From Actinomortierella ambigua (Eukaryota > Mortierellomycota > Mortierellomycetes > Mortierellales > Mortierellaceae): a stretch of DNA of 46,347 bases. The stretch lies in the NCBI GenBank assembly GCA_016098155.1, contig JAAAJB010000263.1, positions 1 through 46,347 of the forward strand, given 5' to 3'. Below the pieces are notes generated by a model that worked only from the letters and a program-made list of their open reading frames with translations, did not search any database and was not told the DNA's origin. This document shows positions 12,001 through 24,800 of this stretch, piece by piece; the first letter of the stretch is position 1, and the number at the start of each line of letters is the position of its first letter. Made by a program: the position numbers and the translations under genes.

Positions 12001-15000
12001 CGCCTTCTTTCCCTGCTTGTTCTGGCCTCGCAGCGACTGGTCAAGCCATATGTCGAGTCGATCATCAAGGTTTTGCTCCCAAAAGCCCGTGACCCAAGCC
12101 CCAGTGTGGTTTCGAGCGTCCTGGGTGCGTTGGGTGAGCTGGCCCGTGTCGGTGGCGAGGATTTGTTGCCGTACATGGACCAGCTGATGCCTTTGATCAT
12201 CGAGACACTCCAGGACCAGAGTTCTTCCATCAAGCGAAGTGCGGCGCTCAAGACCCTGGGCCAGCTTTCGGGCAATACAGGATATGTGATTGAGCCATAC
12301 ATCAAGTACCCACAGTTGCTCGACATTCTCATGTCCATCCTCAAAGCTGAGCAGTCACCGGCGATCCGACGCGAGACCGTCAAGGTTCTCGGCATCTTGG
12401 GTGCTCTGGATCCTTACCGCCACAAGCAGATGGTCATTGAGTCGGTTGATGAGACTCAGGTCGACAAGTCACAAACCTCAGACGTTTCCTTGCTTATGTC
12501 TGGCCTCGGCCCGTCGTCGGAGGAGTACTATCCTACAGTCGTTATCAATGCTTTGCTCAAGATCCTCAAGGACCCTTCGCTGACACAGCAGTACCAACCA
12601 GCAACGGAGGCTATCATGAACATGTTCCAGACCTTGCAGCTCAAGATGGTGCCTTTCTTGCCAGTGGTAAGAGCCATTTCAGATGAGATACGGGACTCTT
12701 TTTTGTTGCGTGCTTTATAGGATTTGGATATTGATCGCCCGACAACCTCCCTTCTCTCTCTTTTGTTTTATTTTATTTTTACTTCTCCTTGGTTTTCTAT
12801 ATGAACCACTTAGGTCATGCCCGTGTTCCTCAACATCATCCAGTCTGGAGCACTGGCCAATGTGGACGTGTACTTTAAGGAGATGAGCTCATTGGTGACG
12901 ATTGTGAAGCTGCACATTCGACCATATTTGCCAGACCTGCTGCAGATTGTGAGGGATAACTGGAACCATACAAGATTGCAGGACCGGATCGTTGGACTTG
13001 TCGAGAGTATTGCGATCGCACTGGATGGCGAATTCAAGGCGTACCTGCCGAGCCTCCTGCCTTCGTTGCTGGCCATCTTTGACACGGATGTGAGTGAGCG
13101 TTACGAGGGGTCGATGAAGGTTCTGCAGGCGTTCATCAAGTTTGGGACCAACATTGAAGAGTACATGCATCTGGTGATCCCAGTCCTGGTGAAGACCTTT
13201 GAGCGACAGGATGTTCCGATGCCGCTCCGCAGGCAGACAATCGTCACGATTAGCAAGCTGGCTCGTAAGGTCAACTTTTCGGATCACGCCTCACGGATCA
13301 TTCACCCTTTTGCACGTATCTTGGCCTTGCCCGGCCCTGAACTGCGGGCAGTGACGTTGGATGCGCTGTGCTCGTTGATTCTCCAGCTTGGACAGGACTA
13401 TATCAGCTTTATCCCCTTGATCAAGAAGGTACTTCAGCGGAACCGGATCCACCACCCCTTCTACGAGAGCCTTGTCTACAAGCTGATGAAACGCGAAGCC
13501 CTCCCATCGGAGCTGCCGGGCTCTAACGACGATCGCACCAACGACATCACGGCAGATGTGCCCCAAGCAAAGCTGTCGCTCAACCAAGCGGCGCTGCAGC
13601 GCGCCTGGGACACGCAACCGCGGTCGACCAAGGACGACTGGGCAGACTGGATCCGACGACTGGCGCTCGAGTTGCTGAAGCGGTCACCGTCGCATGCGCT
13701 TCGGTCGTGTCTGCACATGGCCGGGTTGTACTATCCGCTGGCGAAGGAACTCTTCAATGCCGCCTTTGTGTCGTGTTGGGTCGAGTTGTACGATCAGTAC
13801 CAAGAAGAGCTGGCCAAGGCGCTCGAGACGGCGCTGATCGCCAACTCGATCTCGCCCGAGATCATCCAGACGTTGTTGAACCTGGCCGAGTTTATGGAGC
13901 ACGATGACAAGCCGTTGCCGATCGACATTCGGACGTTGGGTGCGTATGCGGCCAAGTGCCATGCCTTTGCCAAGGCATTGCACTACAAGGAGCTCGAGTT
14001 TATCACAGAGCCATCAACCAATACGATCGAGGCCCTGATCAGTATCAACAACAACCTGCAGCAGCCCGATGCTGCTGCCGGTATCCTGACCTATGCGCAA
14101 CAGAACCACGATCTGGAACTGAAGGAGTCTTGGTACGAGCGGCTGCATCGGTGGGACGACGCCTTGGCAGCATACCAACGCAAGTCGCTGGAGGATCCAG
14201 GCAACATGAGCTTTATCATGGGCCAGATGCGCTGTCTCCATGCTCTGGGCGAATGGGAGACTTTATCGGGTCTGGCGCAAGAGAAGTGGGGGTTGGCCGG
14301 GGAGGATAACCGACGGACGATGGCGTCATATGCGGCGGCGGCGGCCTGGGGTCTTGGACAGTGGGAGCTTTTGGACGACTATATTACGGTGATGAAAGAG
14401 GATTCGCCAGACAGAGCGTTCTTCAAGGCGATTCTGGCGTTGCACCGAAATCAGTTTGGACAGGCGGAGGAACACATCAACATGACACGTGATTTGCTGG
14501 ATACGGAGCTGACGGCGCTGGTCGGCGAGAGCTATAACCGGGCGTACGCGACGGTGGTCCGGGTGCAGATGATGGCCGAGCTGGAGGAGATTATTGCGTA
14601 CAAGCAGTTCCATGACCAGCCCGACCGCCAGGCGACGATCCGACAAACGTGGATGAAGCGACTGAAGGGATGTCAGCGGAATGTCGAGGTCTGGCAAAAG
14701 GTGTTGAACGTACACGCGATTGTGATCTCGCCAGCACAGGATCTGGAGATGCGTATCAAGTTTATGAACCTCTGTCGCAAGAGTGGACGTCTCAAGCTCG
14801 CCGAGAAGACCATGGCCACGTTGATGGGACCCGAGACGGCCGACATGAACTTTACGGCGATCACACAGGTCACCCCACCACAGATCGTCTACGCCAAGCT
14901 CAAGTACATGTGGGCAACGGGCGTGCGCGAGCACACGCTCACGTGCTTGCGCCAGTTTACAGAGCGACTCGCGTCGGATCTAGGCTTGGGCACGGTCGAC

Positions 15001-17730
15001 GACGTTGGAATTGCGATGACGGGTGCGAACCAGCAGAACGGTGACGTGTTGCACTACTCGCGTTTGTTGGCGCGTTGCTATCTGAAACAGGGCGAGTGGC
15101 AATATGCGCTCCAGGACGGATGGACACACGACTCGATCGAGGATATCCTGACGGCACATTTGTTTGCGACGCATCTGGACAAGCACTGGTACAAGGCGTG
15201 GCATGCGTGGGCGTTGGCCAACTTTGAGGTGATTACCTTTTACGAGAAGAACCCGCCGCCCAACCAAACGAACCGGAATGTCGACCCGGGGCTGCAGTAT
15301 GTGATCCCGTCCGTGATGGGCTTCTTCAAGTCGATTGCGTTGTGCAAGGGCAACTCGCTCCAGGACACGTTGCGTCTGTTGACGCTGTGGTTCAAGTATG
15401 GTAACCGGTCGGATGTCAGCACGGCGCTGGGCGATGGCTTTGCCACGGTCAGCATCGATACGTGGCTGCAGGTCATTCCACAGCTGATTGCGCGTATCCA
15501 CGCGCCGAGCCCGAACGTGCACCGTCTGATTCACCAGTTGTTGGCCGATGTTGGTAAGGAGCATCCGCAGGCGCTGGTGTACTCGCTCACGGTCGCGTCA
15601 AAGTCGCCCAGTCTGCTGCGCAAGAATGCGGCTTTGGCCATCATGGAGAAGATGCGTCTGCATAGCCCGCTGCTGGTCGAGCAGGCCCTGTTGGTCAGTC
15701 AGGAACTGATCCGTGTAGCCATCCTGTGGCATGAGATGTGGCATGAGGGTCTGGAGGAGGCCTCGCGACTGTACTTTGGAGATCGCAATATCGAAGGCAT
15801 GCTGGCTCAACTGGAACCTTTGCATCAGATGCTGAAGAGGGTAAGTTTATCTCGAGGAAGGGGGGAGGGTGGGAACAAAACACGCACAGGCCAACAAACC
15901 CATCACGTCATGCAATTTTTGTTCCCCTCCAGTTAAACTGACAGGTGTACTTTTCACATGCGATTTTTTTTTAAAATATGCAAACTTTAGGGCCCAGAGA
16001 CACTTCGTGAGGTGTCGTTCAATCAGGCGTTTGGTCGGGACCTGAACGATGCAGAGGATTGCTGCAAGCGGTACCAAGCGACTCGGGACATCAACGATCT
16101 GAATCAGGCATGGGACATTTACTACCAGGTGTTCCGTCGCATCTCCCGACAGCTGCCTCAGCTCAACCCACTGGAGCTGCCATATGTTTCGCCGCACCTG
16201 CAAGGGGCGCGAGACCTGGAGCTGGCGATTCCGGGCACGTACAAGAGTGGAGAGCCGATTGTGAAGATTGCGTACTTCATCCCAACGCTGACAGTGATGA
16301 GTTCAAAGCAGCGGCCTCGTCGGTTGACCATCAAGGGTAGCGATGGTCGCGAATACGGCTATCTGTTGAAGGGTCACGAGGATTTGCGTCAGGACGAGCG
16401 TGTGATGCAGCTGTTTGGACTGGTCAACACATTGTTGACGAATGACCCGGAGACCTTCAAGCGGTACCTGGGTATCCAGCGGTACCCGGTGATTCCATTG
16501 TCGCCCAACTCGGGTCTGATCGGCTGGCTACCGGACACGGATACGCTGCATACGTTGATTCGTGATTTCCGCGAGAGTCGCAAGATTTTGTTGAACCTGG
16601 AGCACAGGATCATGCTGCAGCTGGCGCCGGACTATGACAACCTGACGTTGATGCAAAAGGTGGAGGTGTTTGAGTATGCGCTGAATAACACAGGAGGCCA
16701 GGATCTGTACAAGGTGTTGTGGCTCAAGTCGCGCAACTCGGAGGCCTGGCTGGACCGTCGGACAAACTACACGCGGTCGTTGGCGGTGATGTCGATGGTG
16801 GGCTATATTTTGGGACTGGGCGATCGTCACCCGTCGAACCTGATGCTGGACCGGCATTCGGGCAAGATTATCCATATTGATTTTGGCGATTGTTTCGAGG
16901 TGGCGATGCACCGTGAAAAGTTCCCAGAGCAGATCCCGTTCCGACTGACGCGGATGTTGACGAATGCGATGGAGGTGAGCGGTATCGAGGGCAACTTCCG
17001 AACGACGTGCGAGAATGTGATGCGTGTCTTGCGCGATAACAAGGATTCGCTCATGGCCGTGCTCGAGGCCTTTGTGTACGACCCCTTGATCAACTGGCGT
17101 ATCCTGACCACCAGTCCGCGTCAACGTAAGCCTTTTTTTTTTGTCTATCTTTACTTGCTCAGGAGTACTTTATTTGTTTTTTTTCCTGCTCTTTCTGTCG
17201 CCTATGGTACTAATCACACCACAAACGTGGAATGCCCCGTGCTCTTTTTTTTTTCTCGCGTCATTTTCTTGAACTTTCTCTAGCGACGGAGAGTGGCCAG
17301 CGTAACAACCCTCAGACTACGATGGGCGGCACAAATGAGACGGTGATTGACGAGCAGGCGCGCCGACGTACGATGGCTGGTGAGCGTGAAATGAAAGGTA
17401 AGTTTTGTGAATGCCATTTTCTTGGCCTACGAATTTATGCAGCGAGGGAAAGGATTCTTATTCGTCGATCGTCCTACACATTTTCTCACCACGTTTCATA
17501 TTTTTTTGTACCTTTTTTTATCGATCCTTCAAGCGGACAACCAACAACCGGAGCAGCTGAATCAGCGGGCAGTGTCGATCATTAACCGCGTGACAAACAA
17601 GTTGACGGGCCGAGACTTCAAGCCGGACCGACCATTGGATGTGCCGTCGCAGGTCGAGAAGCTTATCCAGCAAGCAACGTCGTTTGAGAACCTCTGCGGA
17701 TGCTGGGTCGGATGGTGTGCTTTCTGGTAG
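9005..17730 (+). CDS. TOR: Target of rapamycin (TOR) serine/threonine kinase
   Basis: Catalytic subunit of the TOR complexes, which couple amino-acid and growth signals to translation and autophagy. Twelve exons: 9005-9069, 9175-9220, 9391-9520, 9657-9767, 9983-10051, 10269-10399, 10538-11061, 11160-12666, 12814-15840, 15991-17125, 17284-17397, 17534-17730. All are GT-AG and in phase, giving about 2351 aa, normal for the family. HEAT repeats fill residues 1 to about 1150 and the FAT domain about 1200-1730. The FRB domain (about 1825-1925) shows [18 protein letters not shown] and [13 protein letters not shown]. The kinase domain has [13 protein letters not shown] (about 2145) and [11 protein letters not shown] (about 2165). 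The protein ends with [18 protein letters not shown], close to mTOR. The catalytic Asp, Asn and DFG motif are intact. Ser1879 in SFNQAF and the FRB Trp are conserved, predicting FKBP12-rapamycin binding. One TOR gene is seen here; a paralogue elsewhere cannot be excluded. Confidence 0.97.
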
Positions 17731-17750
17731 AAACAAGACACAACGTGTCC

Positions 17751-17840
17751 AAAAAAAAAAAAAAAAAAAAAAGGGAGGAAAAAAAAAAAAAAAAAGGAAA
17801 AAAAAAAAAAAAAAAAAAAAAATGGAGGGAGAAGGAGGAA
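17751..17840 (+). repeat. Long A-rich purine tract 3' of TOR
   Basis: Runs of A of roughly 18-29 bases are separated by short G clusters, and one T at about 17822 is the only pyrimidine before the GA-rich continuation. It begins about 20 bp after the TOR stop codon. It may be the transcript's 3' UTR or a nucleosome-excluding poly(dA:dT) element; exact run lengths are prone to sequencing error. Confidence 0.85.
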
Positions 17841-18289
17841 GATTTCGTCGACTTAACCAAATGAACAATAACCACAACAACAGTAACAAAACCATGTTAG
17901 TGACACCGAGTGTCAAGGGGAACCCTGGGTCAACTTGGCATGATCGAAGGTGTGTTTAGCACATGCCATACTACCGCATACTAGTTTGGGGGCAGTCATC
18001 GGAGGGAGGCAAGGGGAGCAGTAGCTCAAAGGGAGCAGTGCATCGGGACAGTGAAACGTGCATGTGTGGTTGGATGTGTCGGCCGACTTGCAGCTATCGG
18101 GGACTTGACATCATGGCCTGACACCCACTGCACATGTAGTGTTGGCATGGTACATACGCTTGGCAGTACACGCATAAACACATCCGGGGGCAGTTCTTGT
18201 TTTGGGTAACATTCATTCTGACCTTGAGAGCACTTCCTTCCTCTTGGCTGCTGGGCTGGAGGCTGAGTTGAGTTCATAGCGCTGGAGCA

Positions 18290-18296
18290 TAAAAAG
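18290..18296 (+). promoter_or_regulatory. TATA-like box upstream of the F-box gene
   Basis: ATAAAAA followed by GGGCGC, 185-191 bp before the predicted start codon. Strand and distance fit a core promoter, but T/A-rich 7-mers are common here. Confidence 0.35.
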
Positions 18297-18480
18297 GGCG
18301 CTACAATGTTGTTTTGCCTTTCCATTTCCCTTGTTTGCACTGAATATCCTGCCAATTTCTTTCCACCCCTAAACCCCTCATTGCTTTTTCTTTCTTATTT
18401 TTTTGTTTTATTCCTCCTCAAACACCTCCTCATACTTCCCCGTCTCCGTAATAACTCTCTTTTTTTTTTTCCCTTGAAGC

Positions 18481-21400
18481 ATGAACGCCCACCCACTCTT
18501 CATACCGGAGATCCTCTATCGGATTTTCTCCTGCCACTCACTTTCAAAGCACGATCTTGCCATGTGCTGTCTGGTGAACCATGGTTGGTACGATATTGCT
18601 CTATTGTGTCTCTGGCAACAGCTGGACCTTGACCAAGAGGGAGTGTCACAGCATCATGGGCTCTTCTCGACGCGCAGCCGGCGTAGCGCCCTCATGGACC
18701 AACTGGCTTCCAAGGGCCATCTTGTGCGAACGCTCACTATTCCTGACTGTGTAAGACTGACAAAGAGGAGACAAAATGGCTAAACCAAAAAAGAATGACC
18801 AAACTATCCCATAATAATACACATTTTTTGTTATTTTTATTACCCCCGATAGCGATCGGATGTGGGCTTTCTCCGGCAAATGATCCGGTGCATGCCCAGG
18901 CTAGAAACAATCACGGTCGACCGTGTGGCCCTGGGCCATTACCTCTCTGTGCTGACACAGCTCGTGGACGAAAGTGGCGAAGAGGACGAGGACGACGAGG
19001 ACTCCCAGGACCAACTCTCCGTGGCTCGCACTTCCCTCCGGTCGCTACGTCTACCACATGTGACAGAGGCAGGCCAGGGCACAGAGATGCTGCTGGAGCT
19101 ATGCCGACAGAACCCGGGCTTGCGACGACTGGAACTTGTCGATAGCGAGCTTGACGATAGTGCGCTGACCTTGCTGAGTCGGGTTTGTCCGGATCTCACG
19201 AGTCTCAATCTCTCTAGGGGCGAGAATCTGATGCTGGGCGACGAATTTTGGACCACTGGAGAGGAAGATGAAAAAGACGAGGACAGTAGCAAGGAGAAGG
19301 GCATGCAGTGTTGCCTCCAGCATCATTGGTATATCGACGACGAGATGGCAACATCCTCAACGCCATTGCAACAACAAAGGCATGGGCAAAAGGGGCGTGT
19401 CGTCCGACCATTTGAGGACCATGTGCATCGACAACTGCAGTGCGATCAACAGCGATCACAACACCAAGAACAGCAGAGTGTACAAGGATACTCTCAAGAG
19501 TACTTTGACCCCTATCCTCCAGGATTGTTGACGAGGGCAGGCGAGGAGCATGATAGATATCCCCCCGAGCAAGCAGGAGGAGAACAAGGAGTCGTGCGAA
19601 GGGGTGGCAGTTGCACAAGATTTTCTCATCAAGGAATGGCCACACCGCAACAGCATCATCGCCAATTCACCGGGGGACCAAAAGAAGACACAGCAAGCAG
19701 AGACAATGGTCAGGGTTATCCACAACAAACAAACAGAACAAAAATACCCACAATACCAGCAACAACAACAACAATACCAGCAACAATATACGTATACAAC
19801 AATCAAACTACTCTCCCCAGCCCTACCACTGCCATGCCAGACGGCTGCTTCTGTCATCATTGCTCGTGTGGGAGCGATGATCTCCCTATCCAATCAAGAC
19901 CGATAATGCCATCTCATCGATCAAGACGGCCACGCTTTTCTCGCTTGGAAGATCTCAGTTTAGTCTTTTGCTTGGGCATCTCCAACACGGGCTTTCAGCG
20001 GCTCTTTGACTCACTCTCAGGGTATGCGTTGCGGTCCATCAACCTCGAGTTTACGCTCGTGGAAGACTCTGGTCTTGTCGTCTTGGCCCAGGCATGCGGT
20101 GGTAGCGGGCTATACCGAGAAGGCAATGTTGCCACGACCACCACCTTCAAACCAACAAAAACAACAACAGCAACAGCAACTGCGGCGAGGTTGTTCCTCA
20201 CTACAGGACTGACCAGTATCTGTGTCAACCATTGCAGCAAAGTCACCCATGAAGGCATCCGCGCCTTGATCGACTACTGCCCAAGGCTCGAGGCACTCGA
20301 GTTTGTCGGCTGCGATGCTGTTTCGGCTCAAGTGTTTGACCCGACGCGACCTTGGCGTTGTACAGGTCTCAAGAGGCTTGTGTTCACCTTGCAACCAGCG
20401 GTGCTCATGCCTGCTGGAAGTAATGCTAGTAGTGGTATTGGTGGTGGTGGTGGCGACAGTGAGGATTCGGTGGCATTGCCTCCTCCCACGCCTTCTCCTT
20501 CCTCTTTGGGCGGACCCACAACAGCCTATTTGCATAGCCATGCAACACCCATAGCGACAGCCTACGTCGAGGAAGGTGACAGGGCAGCAGCAGCGGCGGC
20601 GGTGGCAGCCGAGGCGGAGGCGCAGAAGCAACAGGAGGAGAAGGAGGAGCAGCAGCAGCGGAAACAGCGCAATGCCATCCGGGATGACTACCACGCCATG
20701 TTCCGCCAGCTCAAGCGGCTCACTCGGCTCGAGTCGCTGCATCTGTACAATAGCCCGTCTGTCAACGCGCACCTGCCATGTGTAGACGAGGACGTGGCGC
20801 TGGCCACAGCGGAGCTGGTCGAGACCACAAGGTTGCGGTCACAGCAGCAACAGCAGCAGCAGCAGCATGCACCACAAAAGGGATCTAAGCAGCAAAAGCA
20901 GTCCATCCATCACCAAGGCGGTACTCAAGCCAAAGAAAGGGACCCTGCCACTGTGAAGACTACGGGATCAGCAACAGCAGCGACAGTCATCAACGTGAGC
21001 AGCTTGAGCTTTGAGGATGATCCTGGCGAAGGTAGTTCACGCCGTGTGTCGTTCGAGGGTTGTGGCTCTTCCTCTCCCTACATCTACAAGGACCATCCAG
21101 TCGATGAGGAGTACGACGGCGTGGCATCGCCGTTTTCGGATACGATCGCGTTTATGGAGGGCCACCAGTCTCGCACAAGCATTCTCAACTCTGGCGAGGA
21201 AGACAACCAGCCACCACAGCAACAGCATCACCAGCAGCGACATCAAGAGGAGCCAGCGCAAGCGCGGGGTCAGCGACAGTCGCCACTTCACACTGCCTTG
21301 CACCCATTCACTTTCCATGCGGGCCTGAAAGCACTCGGACACCTGCGTCAGCTACGCGCCTTGACACTCTACGAGCGGGCGACGGTTGTATTAGGCAGTT

Positions 21401-21549
21401 CGGAGCTCCGGTGGATGGGCAAGACCTTTCCTTGTTTGCAGGTGGTAAAGTTGAAGGGTGCCATCCATCCGCATGGAGGTGCAGTACAGGCGCTTGCTCT
21501 CTCGCGGCCGAGACTTGATATCCAAGTCTGCCGGCTCTTTGATGAGTAG
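18481..21549 (+). CDS. F-box / leucine-rich-repeat-like protein
   Basis: Probable substrate receptor of an SCF ubiquitin ligase. Two exons, 18481-18750 and 18853-21549, joined in phase 0, encode about 988 aa. Residues about 3-50 form a degenerate F-box (FIPEILYRIFSCHSLSKHDL, then CCLVNHGWYDIALLCLWQQL). After an acidic segment come LRR-like units such as LTSLNLSRGENLML, LEDLSLVFCLGISNTGF, LTSICVNHCSKVTHEGI and LEALEFVGCDAV, spaced like AMN1/FBXL repeats. Two long low-complexity inserts split the repeats: a Gln/Pro/Thr-rich one (about 19270-19920) with a CxCxxCxC cluster, and a Gln/Ser/Ala-rich one (about 20580-21290). The last LRR-like part ends VCRLFDE. Repeats and F-box are divergent, so the ligand cannot be predicted. 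It is transcribed in the same direction as TOR and the next gene, with its own upstream region. Confidence 0.75.
20838..20871 (+). repeat. CAG/CAA glutamine-codon repeat in the F-box gene
   Basis: A run of CAG and CAA triplets encodes an uninterrupted polyglutamine stretch in the second low-complexity insert. It stays in frame, as expected for a repeat tolerated in a disordered region. Confidence 0.8.
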
Positions 21550-21891
21550 TTTCTCATGGTTATTGCTGAACACACATACCATAATATATTTCCTTTTTTT
21601 TTTCCGACCCAGTCTATCAATTAAACATGACCCAAGCGTGTCGCACAAAAGTGTATCGATTACCCAACCACAAGGGAAAAAAAAAAAGCCAGTTGGCTCT
21701 CAGTGGGAACTTTTGCTGCTGTCCTATCTCTCTCTCTCTCTTCTTTTTTTCCCTTTGGGGTTCTCATCCCAGAGTATCGTTTGGACACCTCACTGTTCCC
21801 CGCATCCAGTCCTCGACCTTTATCTCTCCCTCATTCAGTTTTCCCCTCGAAGCTCTCTCTCTCTCTCGTAGACGAAGCGTGAGAGAGAAGG
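21550..21891. other. Short intergenic region between F-box gene and 1390-aa family gene
   Basis: 342 bp. The first part is AT-rich 3' flank with T and A runs. From about 21720 it is strongly pyrimidine-rich with CT repeats at about 21728-21742 and 21855-21869, ending in the GAGAGAGAAGG start context of the next gene. No other gene is visible. Confidence 0.6.
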
Positions 21892-24800
21892 ATGCTGTAT
21901 CAAGAGTTTCGTCAGGGCCCAGAGGTGGCCAGGATTCAGGTCCTGACAGACAGCCAGACCAGCCAGCAGTATATCCGTCTGGATGACATCCAAGAGGTCT
22001 TTCCGGATGCCTTTCGGTTCTGTGTGGACGGCAACTCGGTGTCTTTTATGATTGCGGCTGATGGCACAAAGTATGGAGATGGCGAAGCATCATTCATGTT
22101 TGTCCGAGATGAGAAATGGAGATGACTGACATTCCTCTCTCCTTTTTTTTAACGCGTGGTGGCGCTGTTCGTCTTCCCCCTTCAAGATACGACAATCCTC
22201 GACGCGTACCATATGTTCCAGGACGTGTCCTGGACGTGATCGCCCGTTCAGGGTCTCTCTCGCCTTCGACATCACCTACCCCTTCCCGGTCACCCTCGCC
22301 CTTGCACTCGTTTGGCGGCAGTGGCCTAGGTAGCCCAGCCACACCACACCAGCTACCACTCCCACCGCCTCGGGCCTTGACTGGCCCAACGCCTCCATCC
22401 TCCTCCAACACTGCGACCACACTGACGGCCACGACGACCACCACATCCTTCTACACATCGACCTCGTCCCTGACCCTGACCGCAGCTGCGACAGCGCTGT
22501 CGACACTACAGCCACCGGAGGTCCATTTCCACCGTCATCAGCAGCAACATTGCAACGGCGACGACGGCGGCGGCGATATCCAATACCAACACGAGGCCCA
22601 GCAAGTGTTGTACCAAGCGCGCCTCTTGCTCGAGAGCGTGCAATCGCACCAAGCCTCCTCACACCACCTACTACAGGACGACCTCATACACACCCAGCAA
22701 CAGATCCAAGCGAACCTGTCACGACTCGAGCAAGCCGTCCAAGGCCTGCAGGCGTCGCAGACACGGCAGCATCAGGCGATCGTCGACCAGTTGAGGCAGA
22801 TGCAGCAGATGCAGCAGCAGGCCCTGGAACGGCTGGCTTGGATCCAAGGGAAGGTGGCCCAGATCTTGGTGCAGTCGTGGGAACTCGTCGAGTACCCGAT
22901 CCCGCGCCTGTTTGTCGTCCTCCCGGATACGAGGAGACGTCGGTGGGACCCGACCCGGATGTGGACGAACCGGTTCCGGCTGTACTTTTTGTGTGAGTGT
23001 GGTGGTGGTGGTGGTGGTCATGGCATTGCCGGGCCTCATATTGGAGGAGGAGAGATTGTTCATCGACACACTCGACTTGGGTCACCGTCCCTGACGACGT
23101 CGGCTGCGGCCTCGCCACCACGGTCGCCACCTCGTCCGTCATCGTCTTCGTCATCCTCGTCGCCCAAACGTTCGCCGCCCACCAGTGATATTGGCTCCTC
23201 CCCGCGATCCATCCATATAGCACCACATGAAGGGTAAAACAAAATTTTGATGAGAGAATTTATCGTATGTAAGACAGCGGCTTTCTTCCCGACTACTTTA
23301 CTGACTCAATCTCGCTTCGCAAACCCCCCCCCCTCACCCAGCTACGAGATCTTGCGCCCAACGGAGTTCTTTGAGAAATACGGCCCATATATCCTCGGCC
23401 TGCTCAACATCCTCAAATACGGCCTCACGACAGCCAGCATCGCCGTCCCGGCGATCAACCAGCTGCAGGTCGTCGACGGCGTCAAGCAGGCCGCCAACAA
23501 CATTCGCAGCATCGCCTCCGATACCTTGGTAGGGATCGATCAGTCCATTGCATACCTCGAGCATACGCTGGGTTTGCAGCAGCAATCTGACGGAGGAGCG
23601 GAAGGAGAAGGAAGAGGAAACCGCATGGGCGAGATCCAGGCTCTGGAAGGGGCCGATCTACGCCGCCTCGAATCCTTTCTGCGGGTCCGGGATCCAGACC
23701 GCGTGCTAGGCAACCTGTACCGGTCGTCGTCGTCGGACGAGGTCGGTGGCGGCGGCCATGTCCAGTGGGTATGTCTTGACCACTACCGGTTGCCTTACAG
23801 GGAGCAAGCGATCCAACAACTCGTCAACAGCATGCGCATCGCCGGGCTGGTCTCGTCATCGTCGCTGGACGTGCACCGACGCCGGGCCTCGGTGACGGTA
23901 CGGTCCTCACTAGCCCTGACAGAGTTCTTGACGGCTTTGACGCAATGTCCCGTCATCGACGAGCTCCACCTCGTCCTAGACTTTGCCTTCTCGTATACGG
24001 ATCTGTCCGCGCTGAAACATGCCCTGCACAAGACCAATGTCCACTGGCTCAGCATCGACGGCTGCGAGAACAAGGGCTCCGGTCCCGCCGTCGCCGTCGA
24101 TCTCTTGGCCTGGCCGCCCGGCAAGTATCGCTTTGACCCAATCTTGCGCATCTTGGCCACCAACCCGCGTCTGCAGCGGCTCTGTCTGGCGAACCTGGCA
24201 AAGTTTAGCCAGCGGACGTCGAGTTCGAGCTTGTTGAATGGTAGTGGTGGTCATCCTTCGCCTTCATCTTTAGAATCGCTACCACCACCAGTCTTTGGTT
24301 GGCTCCGGACTTTCCACTATGCGCACGAGATGGATGAGCGCGACCAGCGGCGGTTGGCGGAGATCTTGCGGGCATGTCCACGCCTGTACGATGTCCGCCT
24401 CGGCAACGCCTTTGACTCGTACGTCTACCCGGATCTGTGGAAGGCCCTGGCGGCGTTGCGCGAGCTCGAGATCTTGCATTTGTATGGCGTGACGGATATG
24501 GTCGACGATATAAGCGAGGCCTCTAGTCGGGATGGTAGCGCAGATGAGGAGGAAGAAGAAGAGGAAGAGGCATCGAGAAATATAGGCGACGAGAGCGACA
24601 CGGACGATGAACAGGGCATCACGCGTCCTATAACGCTCGGTGACAAGCGCATGAGAAGCCTTTCACCGCCAGGATCGGTGGTGTCATCACCATCATCATC
24701 TGTAGCCATGTCGCGAGGAAGAGCACCCTCACAGCGATCCCAGCAGTCTAGTCAACCACGTGGAGGACAAACAATGACGACGAAGCGTTCCCGAAGCAAG

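Larger units (their letters stand above)
17731..18480. other. Intergenic region after TOR, with promoter of the F-box gene
   Basis: This 750-bp gap starts with a purine-only, A-rich tract just after the TOR stop. It then carries mixed sequence with a TATA-like ATAAAAA at 18290-18296, about 190 bp before the F-box ATG. From 18340 to 18480 it becomes pyrimidine-rich with T runs, typical of 5' UTRs in this window. No RNA gene or further coding frame is supported. Confidence 0.55.

Noticed and set aside
14326..14934. Minus-strand frames within the TOR FAT region
   Set aside because: Shadows caused by strong third-position GC bias of TOR; plus-strand frame matches TOR throughout.
17639..17959. 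Lys-rich plus-strand frame after TOR
   Set aside because: It is translation of the poly(A)/purine tract.
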